A stretch of 64,000 nt of DNA from Myxococcales bacterium 68-20 (GTDB lineage: Bacteria; Myxococcota_A; Polyangia; Polyangiales; Polyangiaceae). The notes beneath the pieces are model-generated. The model worked only from the letters and a program-made list of their open reading frames with translations, was not told the origin of the DNA and ran no database searches. The stretch lies in the NCBI GenBank assembly GCA_001899635.1, contig MKVQ01000027.1, forward strand, positions 1 through 64,000, given 5' to 3'. The position numbers were made by a program, and so were the translations under genes. This document shows, in pieces, positions 8,644-17,717 of the stretch (its first letter is position 1; every line of letters begins with the position of its first letter).

Positions 8644-9869
8644 AGCGCTCGAGTTGCACGACGAAGGCAGTCCTCGCCGGGCTCGCGCTCGCAGGGGCGC
8701 TGCCGTGGGCACTCGCGAGCTGCGCGACGACCGAGGAAGGCAGCAGCCGCGATGACACGCCTAGGACCGTTCTCGAGGCAGGAACGTCGGACGGAAACGA
8801 CGCGGGGCTCTCGGACGGCGGCGTGGACGCCGACTGCCCTCCCTCCGACCCGATGTGCGTGCCGAAGCCGATCTCGTGCGAGGAGGCTGCGTGGTGTCCG
8901 GTCCCGACCAAGGTGAGCTCGCTCTACGCGCTGACGGCGATCTGGGGCTCGGGCAAGGACGACGTCTGGGCATCGGGCTCCGGAGGGACGGTGATCCATT
9001 GGGACGGCTCCACGTGGACACCGACACCGCTGCCGACCGAGTCGGGGCTGCCGCTCAAGAACACCTTCCACGCGCTCTGGGGAAGCGGCCCGAACGACAT
9101 CTGGGTCGCGAGCGCGACGAACCTGATCTTCCACACCGACGGATTCAAGAACGGAACGGCGACGTGGACGCAATTGCCCAACGCGGTGCAGGCGCTCCCG
9201 GTGCCCCTCTACGCCGCGTGGGGAACGGGCCCCGACGACCTCCGCTTCGGCGGACGGCCGTATTACTTCTCCGACCCGGATCATGGGCTGCTCGTCGCCA
9301 ATCAGATCATCAAGAAGCGCTCGGAGGCAGGCGTCGAATGGACCCCCGCCAGAGGGGCCGCCACGATTCACGGCCTCTGGGGCTCTTCCCCCGACGACGT
9401 CTGGCTGATCGGTGACAACCGCGCGGAGCTCGCTTGGCAGATCGGCCTCGCGATGCACGGCACGCGACAGGGCGACGACTTCATCTGGACCGAGGTCGAC
9501 AGCCGAGCGTCGGTCGTCCTCCGCGGGATCTGGGGCAGCTCGGCGAGCGACGTCTGGGCCGTCGGCGACCGGGGGACGATTCGACGGTTCGGACCGAAGG
9601 CGACCGAATGGGAGATCATCGAGTCGCCCACGACGGAAACGCTCCACGCGGTGTGGGGGACAGCCGCAGACGACGTCTGGGCCGTCGGTGAGTCAGGCAC
9701 CATCCTGCACTGGGATGGCGCCTCGTGGACGACGTCGGTGGCGGCGTTCTCGGTCAACCCAAAGAGGCCGCATCTCTATGGCATCTGGGGAAGCGGTCCC
9801 ACCGACGTGTGGATCGTCGGTGAGGGCATCGCGCTCCGCTACACGGGAAAGACGGGAGGTTCGAAGTGA
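8640..9869 (+). CDS. Seven-bladed WGSGPxDVWAVG propeller lipoprotein, first of pair A
   Basis: 409 aa. It starts with TTG inside a TTGA overlap with the previous stop. The rare start is supported because the equivalent gene in cassette B starts with ATG at the same position relative to its neighbour. The signal peptide ends in LASC. I count seven repeats of the type 'LhaIWGSGPDDVWAVGxxGTIlHWDG', consistent with a seven-bladed beta-propeller on the cell surface. Such proteins occur in multiple copies in myxobacteria and their ligands are unknown. The stop overlaps the next gene by 4 nt (GTGA). Confidence 0.8.
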   Translation: MKRSSCTTKAVLAGLALAGALPWALASCATTEEGSSRDDTPRTVLEAGTSDGNDAGLSDGGVDADCPPSDPMCVPKPISCEEAAWCPVPTKVSSLYALTAIWGSGKDDVWASGSGGTVIHWDGSTWTPTPLPTESGLPLKNTFHALWGSGPNDIWVASATNLIFHTDGFKNGTATWTQLPNAVQALPVPLYAAWGTGPDDLRFGGRPYYFSDPDHGLLVANQIIKKRSEAGVEWTPARGAATIHGLWGSSPDDVWLIGDNRAELAWQIGLAMHGTRQGDDFIWTEVDSRASVVLRGIWGSSASDVWAVGDRGTIRRFGPKATEWEIIESPTTETLHAVWGTAADDVWAVGESGTILHWDGASWTTSVAAFSVNPKRPHLYGIWGSGPTDVWIVGEGIALRYTGKTGGSK

Positions 9870-11080
9870 AACGCTCGCTCGCCCGCACGAGCGCGCTCGC
9901 GCTCGCGTTCGCATCGCTCGGAGGCCTCTGCGCGTCGGCGTGCGCAGACTCCGAGGTAGCGCCGCCTATGTCGTCGCATGTCGACGCGGGGGACGCAGCC
10001 TCTCCGAACAACACCAGCGACGCCGCCGAATCGATGCCCGAGGCGTCGATCGATGCAGGACCGAGGGTGTGCTCGTACCACGGGTTCTGCCCGACGACTC
10101 TTCCCGCCGCGCAGACGCTCGTCAGCGTCTGGGGTGACGGGACGGGCGTCGCCTGGGCGGTGAGCACGGAGGGTAACGTCCTTCGGTGGGACGGCTCTCA
10201 GTGGATGGTCCACGCCTCCAAGCTCGGACCGCTCGCCGCCGTGTGGGGCAGCGGACCGACCGACGTGTGGATCGGCGGAGAGAACGGGCTTCACCACGGG
10301 ACCGGCTCGAGCTCGGCTGCGCTCACGTTCACGACGGTGCGTTTGGCCGACACGCCGACTCGAATCGCGTCGATCTGGGGTCTGTCTTCGAGCGACATCT
10401 GGGCGGTCGGAACGATGGACGACCCCGATACGGGAAGGCTCGTCGGCGGAGCGTTCCACTTCACCGCCGGAAGCTGGGCGCTCGTTCCCGTCTCTTCGGA
10501 GATCGGCGCCTACTCGCACGTGTGGGGAAGCGCGGGGAGCGGCGTGTGGCTCGCAGGGCAACGTCCGATGCCTGATGCGCCGTGGCTCATGGAGCTCGTC
10601 GTCCTCCGAAAGAGCGGTGGCGATGACTTCACCGACATCGCCTTGCCAGCCGATCCGCACATCCCGCCGCCGATCGGAGCACCGGGATCTCTTCGTGGTG
10701 GGGCCGCCGTGTCCGACACCTCGATCTGGCTCCACGGCGCAAGCGCCGGCTCATGGCCGATCACCTGGCGAGGGACGAGCACGGACAACGGCAAGACGTT
10801 CACGTTCACCGCGGAGCGCGACGGCACCCCCAATGCACCGCAGATCAACGCTCTCTTCGGTACCTCGGCGAACGACGTCTGGACGGTGGGTGACTACGGC
10901 CAGGTGCGCCACTGGAACGGCACGAAGTGGGCGGGCACGGCGATCACGACCACGGACCTTCCCGTGATCAACCCCTTCTTCGCCGTCTGGGCTCGCCCGT
11001 CGTCGGAGGTGTGGCTCGTCGGCAAGGACATCGCGCTCCGGTACGACCCGGCGCACGAGAAGGATGGAGGCGTGCAATGA
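9866..11080 (+). CDS. WGSG-type propeller lipoprotein, second of pair A
   Basis: 404 aa, GTG start in a GTGA overlap. A hydrophobic signal ends near CASAC. A short Asp/Ala linker is followed by 'GPRVCSYHGFC', which introduces the propeller. Six to seven WG repeats are visible ('AAVWGSGPTDVWIGGENG', 'IASIWGLSSSDIWAVG', 'ALFGTSANDVWTVGDYG'), with a less regular region around residues 215-300. It is more diverged than the first propeller of the pair but matches the protein at 54807 in order of blades and in the 'GPRxCS' introduction. It probably acts in the same surface complex as its neighbours. The stop overlaps the RCC1 gene by 4 nt (ATGA). Confidence 0.78.
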   Translation: MKRSLARTSALALAFASLGGLCASACADSEVAPPMSSHVDAGDAASPNNTSDAAESMPEASIDAGPRVCSYHGFCPTTLPAAQTLVSVWGDGTGVAWAVSTEGNVLRWDGSQWMVHASKLGPLAAVWGSGPTDVWIGGENGLHHGTGSSSAALTFTTVRLADTPTRIASIWGLSSSDIWAVGTMDDPDTGRLVGGAFHFTAGSWALVPVSSEIGAYSHVWGSAGSGVWLAGQRPMPDAPWLMELVVLRKSGGDDFTDIALPADPHIPPPIGAPGSLRGGAAVSDTSIWLHGASAGSWPITWRGTSTDNGKTFTFTAERDGTPNAPQINALFGTSANDVWTVGDYGQVRHWNGTKWAGTAITTTDLPVINPFFAVWARPSSEVWLVGKDIALRYDPAHEKDGGVQ

Positions 11081-12594
11081 GCTTGTTTGGATCGATGCCC
11101 GCTGACCATGAACGACGGCTCGCATCGAATGGGCGGTCACGCGTTCAGTCCGTGCTCGTGCTCGCGAGCGTGCTCGGGACGACGCTGAGCATCCTGTCGG
11201 CCGCATGCTCGGACTACGACGGCACGCTGGCGAACGATGCTGCCGACGCGACGGCGGATGCTCCGAACGCGCCGCTCGACGACGCATCCCACGCTCCCGA
11301 CAGCGGCGCCCGCCCCGACCCCCGGGGGCCTTACGACCCCGCCGACGTTCCGGTCGTCTGCGACGGCTCACCGTGCGCCACGCAAATCGTCGCGGGCGGC
11401 GATCACTTCTGCGTACGCATCAGCGACGGCACGGTCCGTTGCTGGGGAGACGATGCGTTCGGCGTCCTCGGGACGATCCCCGAGCCGGACTGGGGCGATG
11501 GCGACGGCGACAGTGATGCCGGATCCACCGTGCACACCATTGCCGATCTCTCCGGTGTCACTCACTTGAGCGCAGCGGGCGCCACCACGTGCGCCCTCCT
11601 CGACGACGGGAGCGTCAAGTGCTGGGGCGACAACCGACGTGCGCAGCTCGGGCTCGAGCTCGACTGGCCGCGCGCCGACGAGGAGCCGCACCCTACGCCC
11701 TCGCGCGTTCCACTCGAGTCTGCCGCGACAAAGGTCGACGTCGGACACGGAGTCGTCTGCGCGCACCTCGCGTCAGGCAAGCTCTGGTGCTGGGGCAGAG
11801 ACCACCAGGGGCAGCTCGTACGCGCCGGCGACGACATGGAGCTCTATCCGGATCTAGTGCGTAGCCCCGGCCTCGCCGCGATCGATCCGCTCTCGTTCGT
11901 GCGCATCGCCGCCAGCACTCACACCGCGCTCGGTCTCGCCGCCGACGGAACGGTGTGGAGCTGGGGCGCGCTGGCGGGTGAGCTCGGGACCGTCTCCGCT
12001 CGGATCGGCTCGATCACGCCGAGCCGGACCCCGAAGCGCCTGGACTCTCTGTCGAAGGTGACGAGCGTCGTCGCGAGCGCCTGGATCGAACGGCTGGCGG
12101 ACACGACGGTGTCCAGGCCGTCGCCGGGCGGGGACCCGCCCAAGCTGCCACCGCAAGCTCACGCATGTGCGCTCGCGGACGGCGAGGTCCATTGTTGGGG
12201 CCGCAGCTACAATGGTGCACTCTGCACGGGTTTGCGCGACGTCGAACAAGAGCCTGCACACGCGCCGCTTCCGATCTCGGCGAAGACCTGGCCCCAGCAG
12301 CTCGCGGTCGCCGACGAGATCACGTGCGCGCGCATGACCGACGGAAGCGTGTACTGCTGTGGAAGCGACACGCGCGGGAGGCTCGGGACGGGCACCGTGG
12401 GCCTCCTCTCGCCGTCCTTCACGAAGGCCGAAGCGTTCAGGCGGCACGCGGTACAGGTCGCTACGACCGACCGCGCCGTATGTGCCCTCGTGGTGGACGG
12501 TACCGTCGAGTGCTGGGGGAGCAACGAGAAGGGTGAGCTCGGGCAGTCGCCTGACGACGCGGATCATCCTTCTCCCGTGAGGGTCGCCCTCTGA
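11077..12594 (+). CDS. RCC1-repeat propeller lipoprotein of cassette A
   Basis: 505 aa; the ATG at 11077 lies in an ATGA overlap. The signal sequence runs to a LSAAC lipobox (Cys44), preceded by an unusually long charged N-terminus. After an Asp/Ala/Pro linker there are seven RCC1-like blades ('IVAGGDHFCVRISDGTVRCWG' type). Blade 4 lacks the Cys pair and blade 6 has CCG instead of CWG. The RCC1 protein at 56110 shows the same two deviations, which supports direct paralogy. An extra loop of about 60 residues sits between blades 4 and 5. It is the last gene of the overlapping run; a 122-nt gap follows before the IgGFc-binding gene. Confidence 0.83.
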   Translation: MSLFGSMPADHERRLASNGRSRVQSVLVLASVLGTTLSILSAACSDYDGTLANDAADATADAPNAPLDDASHAPDSGARPDPRGPYDPADVPVVCDGSPCATQIVAGGDHFCVRISDGTVRCWGDDAFGVLGTIPEPDWGDGDGDSDAGSTVHTIADLSGVTHLSAAGATTCALLDDGSVKCWGDNRRAQLGLELDWPRADEEPHPTPSRVPLESAATKVDVGHGVVCAHLASGKLWCWGRDHQGQLVRAGDDMELYPDLVRSPGLAAIDPLSFVRIAASTHTALGLAADGTVWSWGALAGELGTVSARIGSITPSRTPKRLDSLSKVTSVVASAWIERLADTTVSRPSPGGDPPKLPPQAHACALADGEVHCWGRSYNGALCTGLRDVEQEPAHAPLPISAKTWPQQLAVADEITCARMTDGSVYCCGSDTRGRLGTGTVGLLSPSFTKAEAFRRHAVQVATTDRAVCALVVDGTVECWGSNEKGELGQSPDDADHPSPVRVAL

Positions 12595-12716
12595 ATCACC
12601 TCGCTCGAGCGTGAATCAGGCTCGGCCCGTCCCGCGCGTCGGGTTTCCTTCCATCCCAGGCGTGCTTCGCACGCAGATCGGCGTTCGAGAATGACGCCGG
12701 TGCAGAGAGGTCGATC

Positions 12717-14543
12717 ATGTCCCGCCTACTGGCTTCGGTCTTCGCGCTCATCGTCGTAGGAGCGTCTGCCGCCTCCGGATGCAGCTCCGACCGCGACGGC
12801 TTCGACGACAAGACGCCGCCGCCTTTCGATCCTCCCGACGGTGGTGATGTCCCGGACGCTCCGCAGTGCGGTTTCCGCTGTTCGCGCGATCTCAAGAAGG
12901 TGCTCCAGGAATGCGATGGTGACGAAGGCAAGGTCCTGACGGAGTGCCCGGAGGGAACGGGCTGCGGGGTCAACACCTGCGTCGATGCGTGCACGAGCGC
13001 TGCACTCTCGAAGGGCTCGATCGGCTGCTCGTTCTGGACCCTCCCGCCCGACGACTCCCGCTACGGAGCGGGGTCGTGCTTTGCTGCAATGGTCGCGAAC
13101 ACGTGGGACGTGCCGGTCACGATCAAGGCGGGATTCGGCGCCGAGCCGCTCGACATCTCGAAGTCGGTCTACACGGTCTCGCGGCCCGACCCGAACGCGG
13201 ACCCCGTCTACACCCGAGTCGACGGTCCACTCGCCCCCGGACAGGTGGCCATCATCTTCCTCGCACAGTCCGAAGATTGGTTGGCCCCCGGCGCGGTGCT
13301 CTGCCCGAAGGGGACCGTCGCTGCTCTGACCACGGATCCCATTCGCCGCGGCACGACGAAGACGAAGGCGTTCCATCTCGAGACCGACGTCCCCATCGCG
13401 GCGTACTCGATGTTCCCCTACGGCGGAGCGTCGAGCAAAATCCCGACCGCGACTCTGCTCTTGCCGGTGGCATCGTGGGACGAGCAGTACATCGCCGTTT
13501 CGACGGCGAAGTTCGGTAGCGCCGCCCCCTCGGGGTTCGACCCCGCGGAGTACGATCGAAGGACGCTTCAGATCGTCGCAAACGAAGACGACACGAAGGT
13601 CGCCATGCGCCCGACCGTCGACATCGTACGAGGAGATGGCGTCGAGCCGGGGGCAGCCGGCGAGGTCGTCCAGTGGACGCTCTCGAAGGGGCAAGCGCTC
13701 CAGGTCACGCAGCTCCACTCGACCTCCGGCAGTCCCATCGTGGCGAACAAGCCTGTGGCGGTGTTCGGCGGCTCGCCCTGCACGTTCCTGCCGCTCGGCA
13801 GGGAGTATTGCGACCTCACCCAGCAGCAGATCGCGCCCTTTGCCCAGTGGGGCACCTCGTACGCACTGGTGCCATACCAATCGCGCATCGAGGCCCTCGC
13901 TGGCGCGGCTCGGGAGACGGTGCTGTGGAGCTTCGTCGGCGCGGTCGACGGCACCATCCTGACGTACGATCCCGCGAAGCCTGCGGGCGCGCCCACCACG
14001 CTCGCCGCCGGAGAGGTCGTGACCTTCCAGACGGACCAGCTCGTGACCGTAAGGAGCCAGGACTCGAAGCACCCGTTCCAGGCGTCGGTCTACATGAGCG
14101 GTTCGATGAACGGCGGCGGCTCGCCGACGGGTGGCAGGACGCTCGGCGATCCGGACTTCGTGACGATGGTTCCGACGGACCAGTTCCTCGATCGCTACGT
14201 GTTCTTCGCCGACTACACCTTTCCCGAGACCTCGCTGACGCTCGTGCGCCACAAGACCCCGACGGGCTTCAAGCCGGTGACGCTCGAGTGTGCCGGGGAG
14301 ATCACCGGGTGGGAGCCGCTCGGAACGACCGGCGAGCTCGAGTTCACATGGGTGCGCTTGACGTCGGGCAGCCGACCTCAGACGTTCACGGGCGGGAGCT
14401 GCGGCTACGGCCGTCACGAAGCCTCGAGCGAGGGCCCGTTCTCCGTCACCGTCTGGGGGATCGGCCGGGACGCCAGCTACGGCTACGCCGGCGGCATGGG
14501 CAGCCGCCCGATCAACGACGCACCGCCGCCTAGGGTGCAGTGA
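12717..14543 (+). CDS. IgGFc-binding domain lipoprotein of cassette A
   Basis: 608 aa. The signal peptide ends in AASGC. Residues about 45-110 form a Cys-rich module ('CGFRCSRDLKKV', 'GCGVNTCVDAC') that also leads the paralogue at 57501. Most of the rest matches the IgGFc-binding protein N-terminal domain family in bacteria: 'GSCFAAMVANTWDVPV', 'AYSMFPYGG', 'ASWDEQYIAV', 'VAVFGGSPC' and 'DRYVFFADYTFPET'. The vertebrate relatives are mucus and IgG-associated proteins; in bacteria the domain is thought to be adhesive, which is not proven. It is separated from the overlapping run by 122 nt, so it may also have its own promoter. Confidence 0.85.
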   Translation: MSRLLASVFALIVVGASAASGCSSDRDGFDDKTPPPFDPPDGGDVPDAPQCGFRCSRDLKKVLQECDGDEGKVLTECPEGTGCGVNTCVDACTSAALSKGSIGCSFWTLPPDDSRYGAGSCFAAMVANTWDVPVTIKAGFGAEPLDISKSVYTVSRPDPNADPVYTRVDGPLAPGQVAIIFLAQSEDWLAPGAVLCPKGTVAALTTDPIRRGTTKTKAFHLETDVPIAAYSMFPYGGASSKIPTATLLLPVASWDEQYIAVSTAKFGSAAPSGFDPAEYDRRTLQIVANEDDTKVAMRPTVDIVRGDGVEPGAAGEVVQWTLSKGQALQVTQLHSTSGSPIVANKPVAVFGGSPCTFLPLGREYCDLTQQQIAPFAQWGTSYALVPYQSRIEALAGAARETVLWSFVGAVDGTILTYDPAKPAGAPTTLAAGEVVTFQTDQLVTVRSQDSKHPFQASVYMSGSMNGGGSPTGGRTLGDPDFVTMVPTDQFLDRYVFFADYTFPETSLTLVRHKTPTGFKPVTLECAGEITGWEPLGTTGELEFTWVRLTSGSRPQTFTGGSCGYGRHEASSEGPFSVTVWGIGRDASYGYAGGMGSRPINDAPPPRVQ

Positions 14544-14716
14544 CGCGCGCCCCCGGCGACGAGGCTCACGGGGACAGGCCAAGTGTCGAAGGCGTGAAGG
14601 CGATCGCGGCGCGTGCCGATTGAGAGTCTCGACAGCCTCGCCCTCGCCATCGGCTCGGAGCACCCTTTGCGCTAGATCGCACGAGCCGCCATTGCGGAGC
14701 TATCCTCCGTCGGGGG

Positions 14717-15808
14717 ATGAAGCTCCGACTGGATCGAGACCTCGCTCGTGCACTCGATGAAGCCCTCGCCGCGGCACGTCGCGCACGACACGCCGCGGTG
14801 ACGCGGGAGCACGTCCTCGAGGCGCTGCTCGGCTTCAGGGTCCTCTGGCGCGACGTTCTCCCGCTTCGCGCCTCGCAACGCGAGCTGGCGTCACTCATCG
14901 AGATCCGCCTCGCCGAGCTCCCTACGACCGCACCGTACCGCGACGCGATCGCCTCGGTGCCTTTCTCCGAAGAGCTTCAAGCGGATCTGAATGCGGCTCA
15001 GCGGGCCTTCTTCTTCCCGAGGAAAATCGGTGTCGAAGAGCTGCTCGACGTCCTCCTCGATGCCCCGGAGATCGCTCGACTCGTCGCCGACGCCAGGCTC
15101 GATCTCGACGTGCTCGACAACAGCATCTCCGAGGCAAGACGGATCGCATTCGAGCATCGGCATGCGGCCCTCTCCCCGGAGCACCTCTTCCGAGTCTTCG
15201 CAGACGAGCGCTGGTTTGCTCGCGCACTCCTCGATGCCGGCGGCGAGGCCGATGCGTTCCGACTGCGCCTCGATGAGAGGCTGGCCGCCGTTGGAGCGGT
15301 CCCGCAGCGGGACCACGAGATCCTCCCGACGAGGGCGCTCGGCGGCTTGATCCAGCGTGCCGGGGCCCACGGCCGAATGCTCGGGCGACCGACGACCAGC
15401 GAGATCTTCGTTGCCATCGCCCTCCTCGACGCGGAGCCATCACACATCATCGAGGACACGGGAGTCGACCGGATGACGTTCCTCTCGAGCATCGTGCACG
15501 GGTTCGTGCCATCCCTCGATACGAACGGGGGCGCTGGCCTCGCCGAGGTCGTCTTCCACAACGACGACTTCACGACGCAGGAGCTCGTGATCGCCACTCT
15601 CGAGGAGCAGTTCGGTCTCGCGGACGTCTTGGCAGTCGACGTGATGCTGCGGATCCACCAGAACGGTGAAGCGGTCGTCGGCGTCTATCACGAGGCCGAC
15701 GCTCGCGAGCGGGCACGGGACGCGACCGAGCGGGCACGGAGCGCAGCATTCCCTCTCCGGATCGAGGTTCGCCCCATCCGAGGCGGCCACGACGACATCG
15801 AATCGTGA
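14717..15808 (+). CDS. Clp_N double repeat fused to a ClpS domain
   Basis: 363 aa. Residues about 1-140 and 140-260 resemble two Clp N-terminal repeat regions ('ALAAARRARHAAVTREHVLEALL', 'EARRIAFEHRHAALSPEHLFRVF'). Residues about 275-358 form a ClpS adaptor domain. It keeps Asn282, Asp283, Asp284 and His314 with exactly the 32-residue spacing of E. coli ClpS Asn34 and His66, which hold the N-terminal amine of N-degron substrates. The gate residue equivalent to Met40 is Gln288. There is no AAA+ ATPase domain. ClpS normally docks on the ClpA N-domain, so here adaptor and docking domain are covalently joined. Role in N-end-rule proteolysis is inferred only. Single gene, convergent with the LytTR operon. 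Confidence 0.8.
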   Translation: MKLRLDRDLARALDEALAAARRARHAAVTREHVLEALLGFRVLWRDVLPLRASQRELASLIEIRLAELPTTAPYRDAIASVPFSEELQADLNAAQRAFFFPRKIGVEELLDVLLDAPEIARLVADARLDLDVLDNSISEARRIAFEHRHAALSPEHLFRVFADERWFARALLDAGGEADAFRLRLDERLAAVGAVPQRDHEILPTRALGGLIQRAGAHGRMLGRPTTSEIFVAIALLDAEPSHIIEDTGVDRMTFLSSIVHGFVPSLDTNGGAGLAEVVFHNDDFTTQELVIATLEEQFGLADVLAVDVMLRIHQNGEAVVGVYHEADARERARDATERARSAAFPLRIEVRPIRGGHDDIES

Positions 15809-15853
15809 GCGTCGACGCCTATGGCGCGTTCGCTCGTTGTGTCGATCGCGTGC

Positions 15854-16657
15854 TCAGCCGTCCTGACGGAGACCGATGGCGTTCGTCAGGAGGCGCTCGC
15901 GCACGTTCGCCGCGCGATCCCGGGCAACGTGGATCCGGAGAGGCGGGTCGTTTGATCCGACGAGGAGCACGGCCTCGCCGTCGACGCGTTCCATCGAGCG
16001 TACGCTGGTGGTCGAGACCAGCCAGTTGCGATGAACGCGCAGGAAGCTCGGCGCGAGCATCGCCTCGAGCGAGTTGAGCGAGAGGTCGACGTCGAGCCGG
16101 CCCTGCGCCGTATGCACGTAGCAAAGGCGCCCCTCCGCCTCGAACGCGAACGCATCCGAGACGGCCAAGAACACGATCGCGCGCCCGTTCCGGGCGGCGA
16201 TGCGCGTGTCTCCGGCGCTCCGCGCCCGCGCCTGCGCTGGGGCATGGGTGCTCGCAACGATTCGCTCGAGACTCGCACGCACGCGACGCTCCGTGAACGG
16301 CTTCAAGAGATAGTCGACGACGCCGAGCTCGAACGCGCGCATGGCGTGCTCGCTCGAGGCTGTCGTGAGGACGATACGTGGAGGCGTGACGTTCCGCCCT
16401 GCCACCGGCGACCCCTGGTGCAGGGACTCGATCCACGTCAAGCCGGCACGTGCCGGGTGGCGCTCTCCTGCGAGATGGATGTCGACGAACGCCAGGTCGA
16501 CGGAGGTGGGCGAGGCGGCGAGCGCCTCGCTGGCGAGCGCCGGGCTGGAGACCGCCGCCACGACATGCGCCAGCTTCGACCGCTCGACGAGCTGCACGAG
16601 GTAGTTGCGCGCCGGCCACTCGTCCTCCAGCACCAGTACACCGAGCGATTCAGGCAT
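15854..16657 (-). CDS. LytTR-family response regulator
   Basis: 267 aa. The receiver domain (about 5-135) has the acidic pair in VLEDE, the phosphoacceptor Asp59 in AFVDIHL, a Thr in VLTTAS and the Lys in YLLKPF. The C-terminal LytTR DNA-binding domain (about 165-260) shows 'IVFLAVSDAFAFEAEGRLCYVHT' in pieces and 'SFLRVHRNWLVS', which is diagnostic. It is the last gene of a five-gene operon; its start overlaps the kinase stop by 8 nt. It most likely activates or represses the efflux operon itself, though no binding site could be assigned. The family binds imperfect direct repeats upstream of promoters. Confidence 0.92.
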   Translation of the reverse strand: MPESLGVLVLEDEWPARNYLVQLVERSKLAHVVAAVSSPALASEALAASPTSVDLAFVDIHLAGERHPARAGLTWIESLHQGSPVAGRNVTPPRIVLTTASSEHAMRAFELGVVDYLLKPFTERRVRASLERIVASTHAPAQARARSAGDTRIAARNGRAIVFLAVSDAFAFEAEGRLCYVHTAQGRLDVDLSLNSLEAMLAPSFLRVHRNWLVSTTSVRSMERVDGEAVLLVGSNDPPLRIHVARDRAANVRERLLTNAIGLRQDG

Positions 16658-17717
16658 GGGCACCTCGCAAGCTAGCCGGCAGCCGGACACGAGCAACCGT
16701 GCGTGCTCCCTCCCGGACGAGCTCGAACGCGCTCGTCTTCACGCTCTCGAGCTCGAGGCGCCGCTTCACGATCGTGAGACCTCGGCCGCCGGCGCGCGGA
16801 GAGCCGAGCTCGGGGCCGTCGTCTTCGACCGTCAGCGTGAGCGTGCCCTGCTCGAGCGCCGACCGAACGAGAAGGTGGCCCCCTCCACGCAGCGCACCGT
16901 GCTTCACGGCATTCTCGACGAGCGGCTGCAGGATGAGCGCAGGGCAGCTCAGCTCGAGAGTGTCGGGGTCGACGTCCCACGTCGCGCGGAGCACGTCGGG
17001 ATGGCGCAGCTCGTGGATCGTGACGTATCGCTTCAGCCACTCGATCTCGTCCTCGACGCGGTGAACCGAATGGAACGCCGAAGCCTCACGGAAGAGGTCG
17101 CCGAGCGCCGCCAACAGCTCGCGTGCCTGTGGAGGGTCCTCCTCCACGAGGCCCGCCACCGCGTTGAGCGAGTTCAAGACGAAGTGGGGCTCGAGGTGCG
17201 CGCGGAAGCGGAGCAGCTCCGCTTCGCGCGAGACACGCTCCAGCTCGTAGATGCGCTCCTTGTGTGCGCGTGCGAACGCGGGAAGGAAGACGACCGCAGC
17301 GAGGAATGCCGCGATGGCGACCGAGTCGACCAGCGCCGTTGCCAGCGCGTAGCTCAGGGTACGGGGCTCTTCGGGGCGCAGGAGCGAGAGCGACGGGTCC
17401 CAGAGTGCGACCTCGAGATCGATGAAGTACGAGACCATCATCGCCGGCACGGTGGCCGCGAGCGAGAGCATGCTCGCGACCTTGAGCGAGATCCCTCGCG
17501 CTCGCGCCGCCCGATGCACCACCCAGATCGTGGAGAGCGCGAGCGCGTAGAGGAGCGCGATCCAGAGGGCGTGATAGACGACCAGTCGGATGCTCATGCT
17601 CGAGAGCACCCAACGGACGATCACCGGAACGACCCAGAGGACGTACCCGAACACGAACGCCTGCACGAGCGAGAGCTTCGAAAGCGCCGGACTCGAGCTG
17701 CGATCGTCGGTCTTCAC
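16650..17717 (-). CDS. LytS-type membrane sensor histidine kinase
   Basis: 355 aa. It starts with GTG at 17717 inside a GTGA overlap with the stop of the RND pump gene. About four membrane helices occupy residues 15-160. A coiled linker leads to the His_kinase domain with His178 in 'LEPHFVLNSLNAVAGL', and then an HATPase domain ('LVENAVKHG', 'VEDDGPEL', 'GRGLTIVKRRL'). This is the LytS/YehU class that pairs with LytTR regulators. It has no recognisable extracellular sensor domain, so the signal is probably sensed in the membrane. Translational coupling to the pump suggests that it monitors pump substrates or envelope stress. Confidence 0.9.
   Translation of the reverse strand: MKTDDRSSSPALSKLSLVQAFVFGYVLWVVPVIVRWVLSSMSIRLVVYHALWIALLYALALSTIWVVHRAARARGISLKVASMLSLAATVPAMMVSYFIDLEVALWDPSLSLLRPEEPRTLSYALATALVDSVAIAAFLAAVVFLPAFARAHKERIYELERVSREAELLRFRAHLEPHFVLNSLNAVAGLVEEDPPQARELLAALGDLFREASAFHSVHRVEDEIEWLKRYVTIHELRHPDVLRATWDVDPDTLELSCPALILQPLVENAVKHGALRGGGHLLVRSALEQGTLTLTVEDDGPELGSPRAGGRGLTIVKRRLELESVKTSAFELVREGARTVARVRLPASLRGAHA

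Noticed and set aside
12726-14663. Long minus-strand open frame opposite the IgGFc-binding gene
   Set aside because: Arg/Glu/Asp-rich translation without domains; a GC-driven shadow of the plus-strand gene.
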